Of a DNA stretch of 64,000 nt, positions 18,004-27,372 are shown piece after piece (the stretch's first letter is position 1; each line of letters begins with the position of its first letter). The translations under genes were made by a program, and so were the position numbers. The stretch covers positions 1 to 64,000 of the forward strand of contig NZ_PPRT01000028.1 of the NCBI RefSeq assembly GCF_002902725.1. The letters run 5' to 3'. This DNA is from Staphylococcus caprae. GTDB taxonomy: Bacteria; Bacillota; Bacilli; Staphylococcales; Staphylococcaceae. The notes under the pieces were generated by a model. The model made no database searches. It worked only from the letters and a program-made list of their open reading frames with translations, and was not told the origin of the DNA.

Positions 18004-19482
18004 CTATTTTAGCTTATCTAGTAATTTGTCTAATACTGTGTCGTGTTTGTTGGACTTTTCAACTAATTCTTGGGTGAATTTGTCGTTTGTCTTTTTATCA
18101 AATTGACCAGTAACATCTAGATGATTGTCTTGTTGGAATGATTTAATTGCAGATTCTAAATCTGAATCAAATTTATTGGACTCATTATCTACTTTATAAC
18201 CTAAAGCAGTCAGTCCTATTTTCATAGTTTTAACATTTTTATTGTCGTCACCCAACTGATATGTCTTATTATTTGGAATCACGTTAAGAGATTGATATTT
18301 AGGTGTCGGTATTTTCACATCTGGTTGAATCCCTTTCCCATGAATATAATGGTTATCTGGTGTTAACCATTTCATTTCTGTGTATTTCAGTAATGAACCA
18401 TCATCGAATTCACGAGTTGTTTGAACAATTCCTTTACCAAATGTTTTTGAGCCATAGACTTTTGCTTTATGATAATCTTTCATCGCACCTGTAAATACTT
18501 CAGAGGCACTTGCCGAACCTTCATTAACTAAGATTGACACGTCCATATCTTTGGCTTGTTTCAAAGCATCGTTAGAAGTCTTAAGCTGCTCTTTGTCGTC
18601 ACCTTTTTCCAGTTGTACTACAGTTTTGCCTTTATCTATGAAAATGTTAGCCATTTTGACTGCTTCATCAAGTAAACCACCAGGATTGTTACGTAAATCT
18701 AGTACGATTTTACGTACACCTTGTTTATGCGCTTTAATAATTGCAGATTTTAACTCTCCTGACGTGTTACTTTGGAATTTATTAATCGTCATTACGCCAA
18801 CGTTACCTTTTTTCTCATATTCAACACTTTTAACATGAATCGTACCACGTTTGATTTTAATGTCTTTTTCTTGAGAACCACGTTTAATTGTTAAAGTAAC
18901 GGTTGTACCTTTTTTACCTCTCACTAATTTAACGACTTCATCGAGAGGTTTGCCTACAACGGATTTACCATTCACTTTGGTTACCACGTCTTTAGGGCGA
19001 ATGCCTGCTTTTTCAGCTGGCGAGTCTTTCATAGGGCTAGTAATACTGATTTGATCATTTTTCTTCTGCATTTCAGCGCCTATACCGACGAAATCTCCTG
19101 ACACACCCTCATTAAATTGTTTCGTTTCATCTGCTGTCATGTATTCTGAATAAGGATCTTTTAATTCCTTGACCATTCCATCAATGGCTGATTGTGTCAA
19201 TTTATCTGAACTTTGTTTCTTGTAATAGTCTTTATTTAATGTTTTATATACATATTCTATCTTTTTTAAGTCGGCACGTTGATCTTTGGTAAGGCCGCTT
19301 ACTTTATGGCTAATCAATATTGTCGCTGCAACGGTTATTCCAGCTGTTAATATAATGACTGCCAGAAGTAGTAATATGAGTTGCCATAATTTTAGTTTCA
19401 CTTGTTTGTTTTTACCGTGAGGCGACGAATTGTTTCCATCACCATGGTGTGATTCTACGTTGTGTCCTAAATATTCACTCAC
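18004..19482 (-). CDS. ctpA: Carboxyl-terminal processing serine protease CtpA
   Basis: Membrane-anchored S41 protease. In S. aureus it acts at the cell envelope and contributes to stress tolerance and virulence. I place the start at the GTG ending at 19482 (492 aa). It has an AAGGGATG Shine-Dalgarno 7 nt away, and the upstream ATG choices have none. The order is a charged N-terminus, one membrane segment near 30-55, a PDZ domain (GIGAEMQKK...GIRPKDVVTKVNGK), the S41 catalytic domain with the Ser in NEGSASASE and the Lys in SKTFGKG, and a C-terminal peptidoglycan-binding domain (IGLTALGYKVDN...SFQQDNHL). The last domain suggests that it is positioned on the wall. Confidence 0.93.
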   Translation of the reverse strand: MSEYLGHNVESHHGDGNNSSPHGKNKQVKLKLWQLILLLLAVIILTAGITVAATILISHKVSGLTKDQRADLKKIEYVYKTLNKDYYKKQSSDKLTQSAIDGMVKELKDPYSEYMTADETKQFNEGVSGDFVGIGAEMQKKNDQISITSPMKDSPAEKAGIRPKDVVTKVNGKSVVGKPLDEVVKLVRGKKGTTVTLTIKRGSQEKDIKIKRGTIHVKSVEYEKKGNVGVMTINKFQSNTSGELKSAIIKAHKQGVRKIVLDLRNNPGGLLDEAVKMANIFIDKGKTVVQLEKGDDKEQLKTSNDALKQAKDMDVSILVNEGSASASEVFTGAMKDYHKAKVYGSKTFGKGIVQTTREFDDGSLLKYTEMKWLTPDNHYIHGKGIQPDVKIPTPKYQSLNVIPNNKTYQLGDDNKNVKTMKIGLTALGYKVDNESNKFDSDLESAIKSFQQDNHLDVTGQFDKKTNDKFTQELVEKSNKHDTVLDKLLDKLK

Positions 19483-19540
19483 TATATCACATCCCTTATA
19501 TTTGCTAAATTTAACGTATACTCTATGTAATTTGTAGAAC

Positions 19541-19564
19541 TTCATTTTCAGAAAATGAATTATA
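19541..19564 (-). promoter_or_regulatory. ctpA -10 box with overlapping dyad operator candidate
   Basis: A perfect TATAAT lies on the minus strand (complement of 19559-19564), upstream of ctpA. A 19-bp dyad TTCATTTTC-A-GAAAATGAA (19541-19559) covers the predicted transcription start. No good -35 is visible. Such a layout suits an operator; the protein that would bind is unknown. Confidence 0.45.
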
Positions 19565-19707
19565 ATAGATGGCGTCATTACCATTATTCAATAACTGAAG
19601 TTAAGATTCATGAGTCGGAAGACGTATTCTTAAATTATAAAATTAAATGATTCAACGCAATCAATTCAATTATACGTCCTTATGACGCGCAAAATAAGCA
19701 CAAATGT

Positions 19708-19757
19708 GGGAGTGAATCAGATTCAATACTAAAAGTTGAATTCATCAATTCACTCCC
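19708..19757. repeat. Hairpin repeat after yozE
   Basis: GGGAGTGAAT (19708-19717) is inverted at 19748-19757, with an inner ATTCAA/TTGAAT pair. It is a GGGAGTGA-type intergenic element typical of staphylococci. It may also end the msrA-msrB-crr-yozE transcript, though no long T-run follows. Confidence 0.55.
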
Positions 19758-19787
19758 GCCATAGCTTAATCATTCATTTGTTGCGTG

Positions 19788-20012
19788 TTAAAATTTTAAC
19801 CATTCAGTATATTCTTCGTATAAATCGTCAAAGACAGACATAGGCACAGTAAATTCGCTTTGCGTTTCAATGTATTCAGAAAGTACATTAAAGTCATCTT
19901 CATGTTTCGGAAACGCGAGATCATCGAATATTTGTTCAGCCAATTTGCCTTTGTCGTCCTTACGTCCTCGAACAGTCATTACAAATTGATAGAATGAGTA
20001 ATTTTTAACCAT
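19788..20012 (-). CDS. YozE family protein (UPF0346)
   Basis: 74-aa conserved small protein. The start reads [22 protein letters not shown], and the body forms a short helical SAM-like fold in the family. Its function is unknown. The ATG overlaps the crr stop by one base (TAATG), so translation is coupled. It closes the msrA-msrB-crr-yozE cluster. Confidence 0.88.
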   Translation of the reverse strand: MVKNYSFYQFVMTVRGRKDDKGKLAEQIFDDLAFPKHEDDFNVLSEYIETQSEFTVPMSVFDDLYEEYTEWLKF

Positions 20013-20512
20013 TAGCTTACAGTCACATCAATGACTTCTGTTTCACCTTTAACTACTGCTTCTACATCTTCTAAATGTAGTGATTCCGTTTGATCTGAGT
20101 TTGTAATAATGATTGGTGAAATTACAGATTTAGCATTATTTTTAATATATTCTAAATCAAAACGGATAAGTGGGTCGCCTACATTGACTGTATCTCCGCT
20201 TTCAACAAGCACTTTAAAGCCTTCTCCGTCGAGTTGAACAGTGTCTAAACCGATATGAACTAATAATTCTAAACCATTATCTGCCTTTAAACCGACAGCG
20301 TGCTTTGTAGGGAATACGTTATCGACTTTACCTTCAATCGGTGACACGACTTCTCCCTCTGTAGGGTTAATGCCGAAACCTTCGCCCATCATTTTTTGTG
20401 CGAAGACAGGATCTGGAATGTCTTCAATTTTGACATATTCACCTGTTAAAGGTGCATAAATTTTAATATTCTTATTTACTTCTTTGCCTTTACCAAATAA
20501 TTTCTTAAACAT
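20012..20512 (-). CDS. crr: PTS glucose-type EIIA component
   Basis: Cytoplasmic EIIA of the glucose family, which passes phosphate from HPr to EIIB domains. The start is the ATG ending at 20512 (166 aa). An in-frame GTG four codons upstream almost touches the AGGAG and is rejected. The phosphorylated histidine is His86 in VHIGLDT, with partner His71 in TKHAVGL. It has no IIB or IIC domain, so it serves permeases encoded elsewhere. It lies downstream of the msrAB pair, in the order known from S. aureus. Confidence 0.93.
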   Translation of the reverse strand: MFKKLFGKGKEVNKNIKIYAPLTGEYVKIEDIPDPVFAQKMMGEGFGINPTEGEVVSPIEGKVDNVFPTKHAVGLKADNGLELLVHIGLDTVQLDGEGFKVLVESGDTVNVGDPLIRFDLEYIKNNAKSVISPIIITNSDQTESLHLEDVEAVVKGETEVIDVTVS

Positions 20513-20526
20513 ATAGTTGTTCACTC

Positions 20527-20955
20527 CTATTTTTCAAAGTGTGGAATTAAATCACCGTATCCAAGTTCTTCTAACTTCTCATATGGAATAAATTGGATAG
20601 CAGCTGAGTTGATACAATAACGTAATCCGCCAGTTTCTTTAGAACCATCATTAAATACGTGTCCTAAATGGCTATTCGCATCTTCGGAACGTACTTCAGT
20701 TCTAATCATACCAAAAGATTTATCGACAAGTTCAACAATTTCATCATCGTCTAAAGCTTTAGAGAAACTTGGCCAACCACAATTGGATTCAAATTTCTCT
20801 TCTGATGTAAATAAAGGTTTGCCTGATAACTTATCGACATAAATGCCTTTATCAAAGTGATTCCAATACTCGTTTTGAAATGGAGGTTCTGTACCGTTTT
20901 CTTGAGTAACAAGATACTCCATATCATTCAATTCATCTTTGCTTTTTTTAATCAT
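20527..20955 (-). CDS. msrB: Peptide methionine (R)-sulfoxide reductase
   Basis: 142-aa MsrB that reduces the R form of methionine sulfoxide in proteins. Catalytic features are SNCGWPSF and the C-terminal [11 protein letters not shown] motif with the active Cys. The zinc-binding CxxC pairs of some MsrB proteins are absent. The gene overlaps msrA by 8 bp, so both stereoisomer activities are made together for oxidative repair. Confidence 0.95.
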   Translation of the reverse strand: MIKKSKDELNDMEYLVTQENGTEPPFQNEYWNHFDKGIYVDKLSGKPLFTSEEKFESNCGWPSFSKALDDDEIVELVDKSFGMIRTEVRSEDANSHLGHVFNDGSKETGGLRYCINSAAIQFIPYEKLEELGYGDLIPHFEK

Positions 20956-21478
20956 TTTGTGACCCCCAATGTGATTCTATAAATGCCTTTCTGCCAGATC
21001 CACGTTGGTATTGTTCGTAATGCATAGGATTTTTCTTATAATAATCTTGATGATACGTTTCAGCAGGATAAAAGTTTTTATATGGTTTAATCGGTGTGAT
21101 GACAGGTTTATTAAAAATGCCTTGCTCATTAATTTGTTGTTTCTTTAACTCTGCTGCCTTTTTCTGTTCTTCATCATGATAAAAGATGACAGGTTGATAA
21201 CTTTCCCCTCTATCAAAGAATTGTCCACCATCGTCAGTAGGATCAAAAGTTTTGAAATACACATCTAGTATATTTTCAAAGGAAGTAATTTCAGAATCGT
21301 ATTCGATTTGTACGGCTTCGACATGCCCCGTTTGATTTGTACATACTTGCTCGTATGTTGGGTTCTCGACATGACCACCACTGTATCCTGAAACGACAGA
21401 TTTTATTCCTGGATAAGATGAAAATGGTTTAACCATACACCAGAAACAACCTCCTGCTAATGTTGCATATGCCATCAT
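20948..21478 (-). CDS. msrA: Peptide methionine (S)-sulfoxide reductase
   Basis: 176-aa MsrA. The catalytic Cys is in GGCFWC near the N-terminus, followed by SGYSGGH and the EAVQIEYD segment. Two adjacent ATG codons follow an AGGAGGT; the second lies at the better distance, so the product may begin MAYATLAGG. It is the first gene of msrA-msrB-crr-yozE. Confidence 0.95.
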   Translation of the reverse strand: MMAYATLAGGCFWCMVKPFSSYPGIKSVVSGYSGGHVENPTYEQVCTNQTGHVEAVQIEYDSEITSFENILDVYFKTFDPTDDGGQFFDRGESYQPVIFYHDEEQKKAAELKKQQINEQGIFNKPVITPIKPYKNFYPAETYHQDYYKKNPMHYEQYQRGSGRKAFIESHWGSQND

Positions 21479-21592
21479 ATTACCTCCTTTTGTTGTCTCT
21501 TTTTTAATAATTTACGCTATACGTCATTGAATTTAAAGTGTTTTACTCAACATTGTATATCTAAGTTGGAGCGTTAAGGGTCTCACAAGGGA

Positions 21593-22435
21593 TTAATCTC
21601 TTAAAACGATGAGTCCAATGGCACCTTGTCCTGTATGCGTCGAAATAACAGGTGTGGTGACGTTAACGTCGAATTGATTAAAATGAAATGCTTCACTGAA
21701 TGATTTTTTAACTTTATCCACGAATTCTATAACATTGGCATGTGGTATCCCAATAGATTTAATTCGATGATTTTTAGTGAATTCTGCAACTTCCTTTTTC
21801 AAGTATTGAACGCTCGAATTTTGTGTTCTGGAATTATGAACAAGTTCTAATCTACCATCGTTTAATGTACCAATTGGTTTAATTTTCATGATATTACCAA
21901 TTAAACCTTTCGTTTTACTAATGCGACCACCTTTAATTAATTGATTGAGTTGACCAATGACAACAAATAATTGGATATTCTCACGTAGTTGCGTGACACT
22001 TTCAACGATGTCAGATGTTGGTGTACCCTTTTCAATTAAATCAACAATATGCTGAATTTGATAACCTAAGCCATAGGAGATGGATTTCGAATCGATGACT
22101 GTGATGTTACTACCTTCGACCATGTGGCTCGCTTGAAGAGCTGTATTGAATGTGCCACTTAAACCTGATGACATATGGATACTAATGACCTCAACATCTT
22201 CTTTGGCGAGTTCTTCGTATTTCTCGATAAATCTACCAATAGGAGGTTGGCTTGTCTTGACGTCAGCATCTGCTTCTATATATTCAATATATTCCTTAGA
22301 GGTAATATCGACTTGGTCTGTATAAGCCTTGCCGTTAACTGTAATGCTTAATGGTATGACATGAATGTTGTGTTCAGACAAATACTCGTGTGGTAAGTCA
22401 GAGGTTGAGTCTGTGACAATAATTTGTTTAGTCAT
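21593..22435 (-). CDS. fakB2: DegV-family fatty acid-binding protein FakB2
   Basis: 280-aa DegV protein. It begins with the family signature TDSTSDLP and keeps the SSGLSGTF segment that binds the fatty acid carboxylate. DegV proteins present exogenous fatty acids to the kinase FakA. In S. aureus the copy beside folA is FakB2, which prefers unsaturated acids; I transfer that name on position and similarity. It begins 10 bp after folA and has an AGGAGGGG Shine-Dalgarno. No convincing terminator follows. Confidence 0.88.
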   Translation of the reverse strand: MTKQIIVTDSTSDLPHEYLSEHNIHVIPLSITVNGKAYTDQVDITSKEYIEYIEADADVKTSQPPIGRFIEKYEELAKEDVEVISIHMSSGLSGTFNTALQASHMVEGSNITVIDSKSISYGLGYQIQHIVDLIEKGTPTSDIVESVTQLRENIQLFVVIGQLNQLIKGGRISKTKGLIGNIMKIKPIGTLNDGRLELVHNSRTQNSSVQYLKKEVAEFTKNHRIKSIGIPHANVIEFVDKVKKSFSEAFHFNQFDVNVTTPVISTHTGQGAIGLIVLRD

Positions 22436-22445
22436 AATTCCCCTC

Positions 22446-22946
<501 letters not shown>

Positions 22947-22982
22947 TCATTATGAATTGCTAGTGGATCATTGTTAGTAAAA

Positions 22983-23939
22983 TTAAACTGCAATAGGTGC
23001 TTTGATCGCAGGATGGGATTCATAATCAACGACTTCTAAATCTTCATAATTAATATCGAAAATAGATTTGTCTGTATTAATCTTCAGTGTTGGTGCTTGA
23101 TAACTTTCTCGTGCGAGTTGCGTCTCAATTGCATCAATATGATTAGAATAAATGTGCGCATCACCAAACGTATGAATGAATTCTCCTACTTCAAGATGAC
23201 ATTCTTTCGCAATTAAATGTGTAAGTAATGCGTAGCTTGCAATATTAAATGGTACGCCTAAGAAAATATCTGCACTACGTTGGTATAACTGACAACTCAA
23301 CTTGCCATCTTGTACGTAAAACTGAAACATTGTATGACATGGTGGTAAGGCCATTGTATCGATTTCTGTAGGATTCCAAGCAGACACAATATGACGTCGA
23401 GAATTAGGATTTGTCTTAATTTGATCGATCACTGTTTTAAGTTGGTCAAAATGACGACCGTCTTTGTCTTCCCAATCTCTCCATTGTTTACCGTATACAT
23501 TACCTAAATCACCATATTGACGTGCGAAATCGTCATCATTCAGTATACGTTGTTTAAATTTTTTCATTTCTTCCTTATACAGTTCATTAAATTCAGGATC
23601 TTGTTGAGAACGATGACCAAAGTCCGTCATATCTGGTCCTTGATAGTCGTCGGATTGAATATAATTTTCAAAGGCCCATTCATTCCAAATATTATTATTA
23701 TATTTAAGTAAATATTGAATATTTGTATCACCTTTAATAAACCATAACAATTCAGTGGCTATTAATTTGAATGAAACCTTCTTAGTTGTGAGTAATGGAA
23801 ACCCCTTTGAAAGGTCAAATCTGAGTTGATGTCCGAATTTAGAAATTGTACCTGTATGTGTACGATCATCACGTTGGTTTCCTATTTCTAATACTTCTTC
23901 GCATAAGCTATGATATGCTTCATCGAATGGATTATGCAT
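22983..23939 (-). CDS. thyA: Thymidylate synthase
   Basis: 318-aa ThyA that methylates dUMP with methylene-tetrahydrofolate. The catalytic Cys201 is in [12 protein letters not shown]. Other conserved sections are the RDDRTHTGT start, the [10 protein letters not shown] phosphate-binding region and [18 protein letters not shown]. The ATG has AAAGGAGC. It is the first gene of thyA-folA-fakB2; dihydrofolate produced here is the substrate of the next gene. A TATAAT (complement of 24004-24009) lies upstream, without a clear -35. Confidence 0.97.
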   Translation of the reverse strand: MHNPFDEAYHSLCEEVLEIGNQRDDRTHTGTISKFGHQLRFDLSKGFPLLTTKKVSFKLIATELLWFIKGDTNIQYLLKYNNNIWNEWAFENYIQSDDYQGPDMTDFGHRSQQDPEFNELYKEEMKKFKQRILNDDDFARQYGDLGNVYGKQWRDWEDKDGRHFDQLKTVIDQIKTNPNSRRHIVSAWNPTEIDTMALPPCHTMFQFYVQDGKLSCQLYQRSADIFLGVPFNIASYALLTHLIAKECHLEVGEFIHTFGDAHIYSNHIDAIETQLARESYQAPTLKINTDKSIFDINYEDLEVVDYESHPAIKAPIAV

Positions 23940-24071
23940 GTGTACAGCTCCTTTATGTGAATAACGTTTTTAAAATGAATTATGATAAATGATATTACTG
24001 AATATTATACTAGAAATCGTTAACTGTTTATAGGGAGAGCCATTTAAGATTACAAATTTCCTATTTTGTAT

Positions 24072-24111
24072 AAAAAAACCGAGCTACACAGCTATCACAT
24101 GTGTACTCGGT
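24072..24111 (-). terminator. Terminator of the brxA cluster
   Basis: Arms ACCGAG-C-TACACA (24078-24090) and TGTGTACTCGGT (24100-24111) pair with a single bulged C. On the minus strand a run of T (complement of 24072-24078) follows. It lies just past the brxA stop. Confidence 0.85.
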
Positions 24112-24125
24112 ATAATGGATTTCAT

Positions 24126-24563
24126 TTATTGGCAATGATCATCAAAAGCATCTTTTAAGTCCATGGCAATATCATTGATGTCACGACCTTCTATATGTTC
24201 ACGTGGAATGAAGTGAACTAAGTTTTGACCTTTAAATAAAGCGTAAGATGGACTTGAAGGTACTTGTTGGATGTAATCACGCATAGTTTGTGTGGCTTCT
24301 TTATCTTGTCCAGCAAAAACCGTCACTTTATGTGTTGGTTTGGCTTCATTTTGTTCTGCGACTGCTACGGCAGCTGGTCTAGCTAATCCTGCAGCACAGC
24401 CACATGTTGAATTAATTACTACGAAAGTTGTTTCGTTTTCGTTTAAATCTTTCATATATTGTTGGACGTCATCGCTTGTTTCTAAGCTTTTGAATCCATT
24501 TTCAGTGAGCTCTGCACGCATTTGCTGTGCTAATTCTCTCATATAAGATTCGTAACCGTTCAT
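24126..24563 (-). CDS. brxA: Bacilliredoxin BrxA (YphP/YqiW family)
   Basis: 145-aa thioredoxin-fold protein with the bacilliredoxin CGC active site, Cys54-Gly-Cys56 in NSTCGCAAG. In Firmicutes it removes bacillithiol from oxidised proteins. The following GLARPAA stretch and the C-terminal [12 protein letters not shown] are also family features. It is the last gene of a cluster with cvfC, an Nfu-like gene and a zinc-finger gene, which suggests a shared role in thiol or metal homeostasis. Confidence 0.92.
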   Translation of the reverse strand: MNGYESYMRELAQQMRAELTENGFKSLETSDDVQQYMKDLNENETTFVVINSTCGCAAGLARPAAVAVAEQNEAKPTHKVTVFAGQDKEATQTMRDYIQQVPSSPSYALFKGQNLVHFIPREHIEGRDINDIAMDLKDAFDDHCQ

Positions 24564-24582
24564 ATAAACACTCCTTAATGCA

Positions 24583-25695
24583 TTATCTTTCGCGATTGGC
24601 GATTTGTTTCCAGACTGAGCCTAGTGCTTCATCACCATTTTCAATTCTAGAAATTGCCATTTCAATTTGTAATTTAACTTCGTATGCAGGGTCGTCTGCA
24701 TGAGCTTTAAGAGAAGATAATTGATTTTCATTTCCTTCATCAAATATAAACATAGCAGCACGCCATCTGACAATTTTTTGTGGATCATCAAGTGCTTTCT
24801 CCATTTCGGGTAAAGCTGCTTTGAAACCTAAGTCACTTAAGCAGTCGCCTGCTGTTCGGCGTACGGCTGGACTTTTATCATGAAGTCCTCGATAAATATA
24901 AGGTAAAATATCTTCATCCTCTATCATACCTAATAGAACGATTGCCTCACGTCTTAAAGGGATTTTATCTTCGTTTAAAGCAGTTTCTAATAAAGGTATG
25001 TCATCAAATGTTGGTGTTGGAAAGGATTTAAGCATTCTTAAACGAGCTTTCCAATCTTCAGCTTTATTATATTCATCTAATGTCACGTGTTGATAATGTT
25101 GTTCAGGTACGACGATGTCAGTTTCAAGTGCAACTTTTACGAGTTCATTTAATCGCTCTTCAGGATAAAGTGCAATCACTTCTTCATACACATCATCCAT
25201 CACTTCTGATAAATCCCCGTATCTAATACCGAAATCTTCCCACTTTCTTAAGAAAACGACATTATCATTGTTTTTTTGAGCTTCTAACATTTTATCGATA
25301 TAAATTTCTGGTAACTGTTGACGTTTCTCTTCTTTACCAGTTGTGAGTTTGATTTGATAAGGAATTCCTTTAAACATCAATACTTCTGCACGAACTTCAC
25401 CATAATGTTCATCTGGTTGAGTTTCCTGTTCTAAATTAGACTCGTTGTTGAGTGTAGATGTAATTTGCGGTAGTACACTTTCCCAATCTGCTTTAGGTTG
25501 TTTATCTATTGCTAAAAAATCCATCACGTAAAAAATGGATTTTACACCTTCTAATTGAAGTAAATCATTAATAAATTGTGGCTGATGATTTTGTACTTCA
25601 GTATAGGTGTTCGATTGATTATCTTCACGCTTTTCAGATAATACAACTTTCATTGTGTTGGGACTGGGCGTAGGCTCTACACGAACAATTTCCAT
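24583..25695 (-). CDS. cvfC: Conserved virulence factor C (Nfu-N domain plus HEAT-like repeats)
   Basis: 370-aa protein known in S. aureus as conserved virulence factor C. Residues 1-80 resemble the Nfu N-terminal domain (TPSPNTMK, then [11 protein letters not shown]). A middle part of unknown role follows. From about 215 to 365 there are HEAT/PBS-lyase-like repeats ([40 protein letters not shown]). It lacks the C-terminal CxxC domain of true Nfu, so it is not itself an Fe-S scaffold of the normal type. It follows a stand-alone paralogue of its own N-terminal domain by 33 bp. Confidence 0.88.
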   Translation of the reverse strand: MEIVRVEPTPSPNTMKVVLSEKREDNQSNTYTEVQNHQPQFINDLLQLEGVKSIFYVMDFLAIDKQPKADWESVLPQITSTLNNESNLEQETQPDEHYGEVRAEVLMFKGIPYQIKLTTGKEEKRQQLPEIYIDKMLEAQKNNDNVVFLRKWEDFGIRYGDLSEVMDDVYEEVIALYPEERLNELVKVALETDIVVPEQHYQHVTLDEYNKAEDWKARLRMLKSFPTPTFDDIPLLETALNEDKIPLRREAIVLLGMIEDEDILPYIYRGLHDKSPAVRRTAGDCLSDLGFKAALPEMEKALDDPQKIVRWRAAMFIFDEGNENQLSSLKAHADDPAYEVKLQIEMAISRIENGDEALGSVWKQIANRER

Positions 25696-25728
25696 CTGTA
25701 TGGCCCCCTTTTTGATTAAAACAAACTA

Positions 25729-25983
25729 TTATTCGTTGAAAGCGTCTTGAATTTGCGGTAGTAAATCATCCCAATTTGCGTCATCTTCTTTATCAACTGA
25801 GATGAAGTCCATCACATAAAAGATGGATTTAACGCCGTCAATTTCAAATAATCGATTGATGAAATCTGGTTGGCCTTCTTTCGCAGAAGTATATGTTGTT
25901 GATGAATTATCTTGGCGTGGTTCGCTCAAAGAAATTTTCATTGTATTGTGATTAGGTGTTTCTGAAATTGCTACGATTTCCAT
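25729..25983 (-). CDS. Stand-alone Nfu N-terminal domain protein
   Basis: 84-aa protein consisting only of an Nfu/NifU N-terminal-like domain. It is clearly homologous to residues 1-80 of the CvfC neighbour: both share NTMK, SEPR/SEKR, FIN and [11 protein letters not shown]. There is no cysteine-bearing scaffold domain. The start has AGGAGG. It probably arose by duplication or splitting of the same domain and may form mixed complexes with CvfC. Function unknown. Confidence 0.85.
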   Translation of the reverse strand: MEIVAISETPNHNTMKISLSEPRQDNSSTTYTSAKEGQPDFINRLFEIDGVKSIFYVMDFISVDKEDDANWDDLLPQIQDAFNE

Positions 25984-25995
25984 AAAGATGTCCTC

Positions 25996-26190
25996 CTATT
26001 GTAGCTCGTTCCCGATTTGTTTAATTTGTTTACCTACTGAACACTCATTAATGCAAAAATGATGTGCCTGTGTCTTACCTTCAGTCTTTCTATTATGAGA
26101 CTTTAATGGACATTGATAGCAATAAGTGTTCATTAGTCGATCAATTTTGTTAATCGCTTTTTGTTCTGAATAAGTGAGTATAGCTTCCAC
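25996..26190 (-). CDS. Small zinc-finger domain protein
   Basis: 64-aa protein with a likely metal site formed by C-x2-C (YCYQC), a histidine (AHHF) and C-x3-C (CINEC). The start is a GTG ending at 26190 with a close AAAGGA; an internal ATG before NTYCYQC would give a shorter product that keeps all ligands. It is the first gene of the cluster with the Nfu-like gene, cvfC and brxA, 12 bp before the next gene. The exact role is unknown. Confidence 0.78.
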   Translation of the reverse strand: MEAILTYSEQKAINKIDRLMNTYCYQCPLKSHNRKTEGKTQAHHFCINECSVGKQIKQIGNELQ

Positions 26191-26243
26191 TTCCTTTAGC
26201 TATAAACTTTTTAAATGATTCATCACATATTTTGCATGGTTGT

Positions 26244-26249
26244 ATTATA
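26244..26249 (-). promoter_or_regulatory. Extended -10 promoter of the zinc-finger/cvfC/brxA cluster
   Basis: TGCTATAAT on the minus strand is a perfect -10 with an extended TG. No good -35 is needed for such a promoter. The start would fall near 26237, about 47 nt before the GTG. Confidence 0.55.
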
Positions 26250-26361
26250 GCATTGAAAGTGTGGTAATTTGAAATAATCAATTCGTATTTAATGATTCGT
26301 TTTGAAACGAAATTCAGATAGGGTTCATATGAAAGCATAGAAGTTTGTATTTTGTAATTTT

Positions 26362-26390
26362 TTGTTACCCTATTGCATATTTTTTATATT
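26362..26390 (+). promoter_or_regulatory. Candidate promoter of the preQ1-controlled transporter
   Basis: TTGTTA (26362-26367) and TATATT (26385-26390) are separated by 17 bp. They lie 28 bp upstream of the aptamer, which leaves a short leader in front of the riboswitch. Confidence 0.5.
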
Positions 26391-26418
26391 TCGAGTAAAC
26401 TAAGTAAGTTGTTTTTTT

Positions 26419-26456
26419 GCGGTTTCTAAACACCCGCTTTAACAAAATTTAGGAGG
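26419..26456 (+). ncRNA. preQ1-I riboswitch
   Basis: The small H-type pseudoknot of class I preQ1 riboswitches is present. P1 pairs GCGG (26419-26422) with CCGC (26434-26437). The loop carries CTAAA (26426-26430), followed by CACCC with the ligand-pairing C. An A-rich tail with ACAAAA leads to TTTAG (26448-26452), which pairs with CTAAA to form P2. The last two P2 bases are the first two of the AGGAGG Shine-Dalgarno (26451-26456), so ligand binding would hide the ribosome binding site. The downstream gene is a queuosine-precursor transporter type, which agrees. Confidence 0.85.
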
Positions 26457-26463
26457 AAGTAAG

Positions 26464-27168
26464 ATGTTTAATGAAATTTTTGGTGTAGCTTCATTTATTG
26501 TTACATTTATCTTAATGGTTCTCATGTATCGATGTTTTGGGAAACACGGTTTAATTGCTTGGGTCGCAATGGGAACGATTATAGCTAACATTCAAGTTAT
26601 TAAAACGATTCATATATTCGGAATTTCAGCGACACTTGGGAATGTCATGTTCGCTTCCATATATTTAGCAACTGATATTTTAAATGATATTTATGGTAGA
26701 AAAGTTGCTAAACGTGCTGTATGGTTAGGATTTTCATCAACATTAGTGATGATTATTGTTATGCAAATGTCATTACATTTTATTCCAGCACCTGAAGATA
26801 CTGCGCAGGGTGCGCTTAAGACAATATTTGATTTAGTTCCAAGAATTGCTCTAGGTTCTATTGTTGCGTATATCATCGGTCAACATGTTGATGTATTTAT
26901 CTTTTCACTGATTAAAAAGATATTTAGTTCAGATAAAACGTTTATCATCAGAGCTTACGGAAGTACAATGTTAAGTTCGATTATTGATACAGCATTATTC
27001 GTTATTATTGCATTTGCGGGTACATTACCTGGCATAGCAGTATTCGAAATATTTATAACTACTTACCTATTAAAACTTATTTCAACTATATTCAATGTAC
27101 CGTTTGGATACATTGCTAAATCTTTCTATCGCAAAGGTAAGATTCAAAAACTTGATAAAGGCTATTAA
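26464..27168 (+). CDS. VUT/YhhQ-type queuosine precursor transporter
   Basis: 234-aa membrane protein of the YhhQ (VUT, COG1738) family, with about six hydrophobic segments. The family core NVMFASIYLATDILNDIYGR contains the acidic motif typical of these transporters. Members import queuosine precursors such as preQ0, preQ1 or queuine. The gene has AGGAGG placed directly behind a preQ1-I aptamer, so its translation should fall when preQ1 is plentiful. It is one of few plus-strand genes in the window and is transcribed alone. Confidence 0.88.
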   Translation: MFNEIFGVASFIVTFILMVLMYRCFGKHGLIAWVAMGTIIANIQVIKTIHIFGISATLGNVMFASIYLATDILNDIYGRKVAKRAVWLGFSSTLVMIIVMQMSLHFIPAPEDTAQGALKTIFDLVPRIALGSIVAYIIGQHVDVFIFSLIKKIFSSDKTFIIRAYGSTMLSSIIDTALFVIIAFAGTLPGIAVFEIFITTYLLKLISTIFNVPFGYIAKSFYRKGKIQKLDKGY

Positions 27169-27172
27169 AAAT

Positions 27173-27214
27173 AACTGTTGACTTTGTTTTATAACTTAGT
27201 CGACAGTTTTTATT
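27173..27214 (+). terminator. Terminator of the preQ1 transporter gene
   Basis: Arms AACTGTTGACT (27173-27183) and AGTCGACAGTT (27198-27208) pair with one G-U, followed by a T-rich tract. It is adjacent to the stop codon. Confidence 0.85.
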
Positions 27215-27372
27215 TTTTAAATTAAAAAGAGTAAACGGAACGTGGGAGAAAGATAATGCGTAATCTCGTGATGATGCTATATTTCGTATGGCTTTAATGA
27301 TTATCTTTTGACTCTATCATTTGAAGATTTGCTACAATAAAAATAAATTTATGGAATGAAGGTGTAAACGAG

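Noticed and set aside
19483-19584. Longer ctpA start upstream of the GTG
   Set aside because: The extra residues overlap the -10 box and the dyad and lack a ribosome binding site; the GTG has a well-placed AAGGGATG.
26150-26338. 62-codon minus-strand frame upstream of the zinc-finger gene
   Set aside because: It overlaps the promoter and start of the zinc-finger gene in another frame and encodes nothing recognisable.
27249-27308. Inverted repeat AAAGATAAT/ATTATCTTT before the RNase H-like gene as a regulatory hairpin
   Set aside because: The loop is over 40 nt and the arms are A/T-only apart from one pair; chance occurrence is likely in this DNA.
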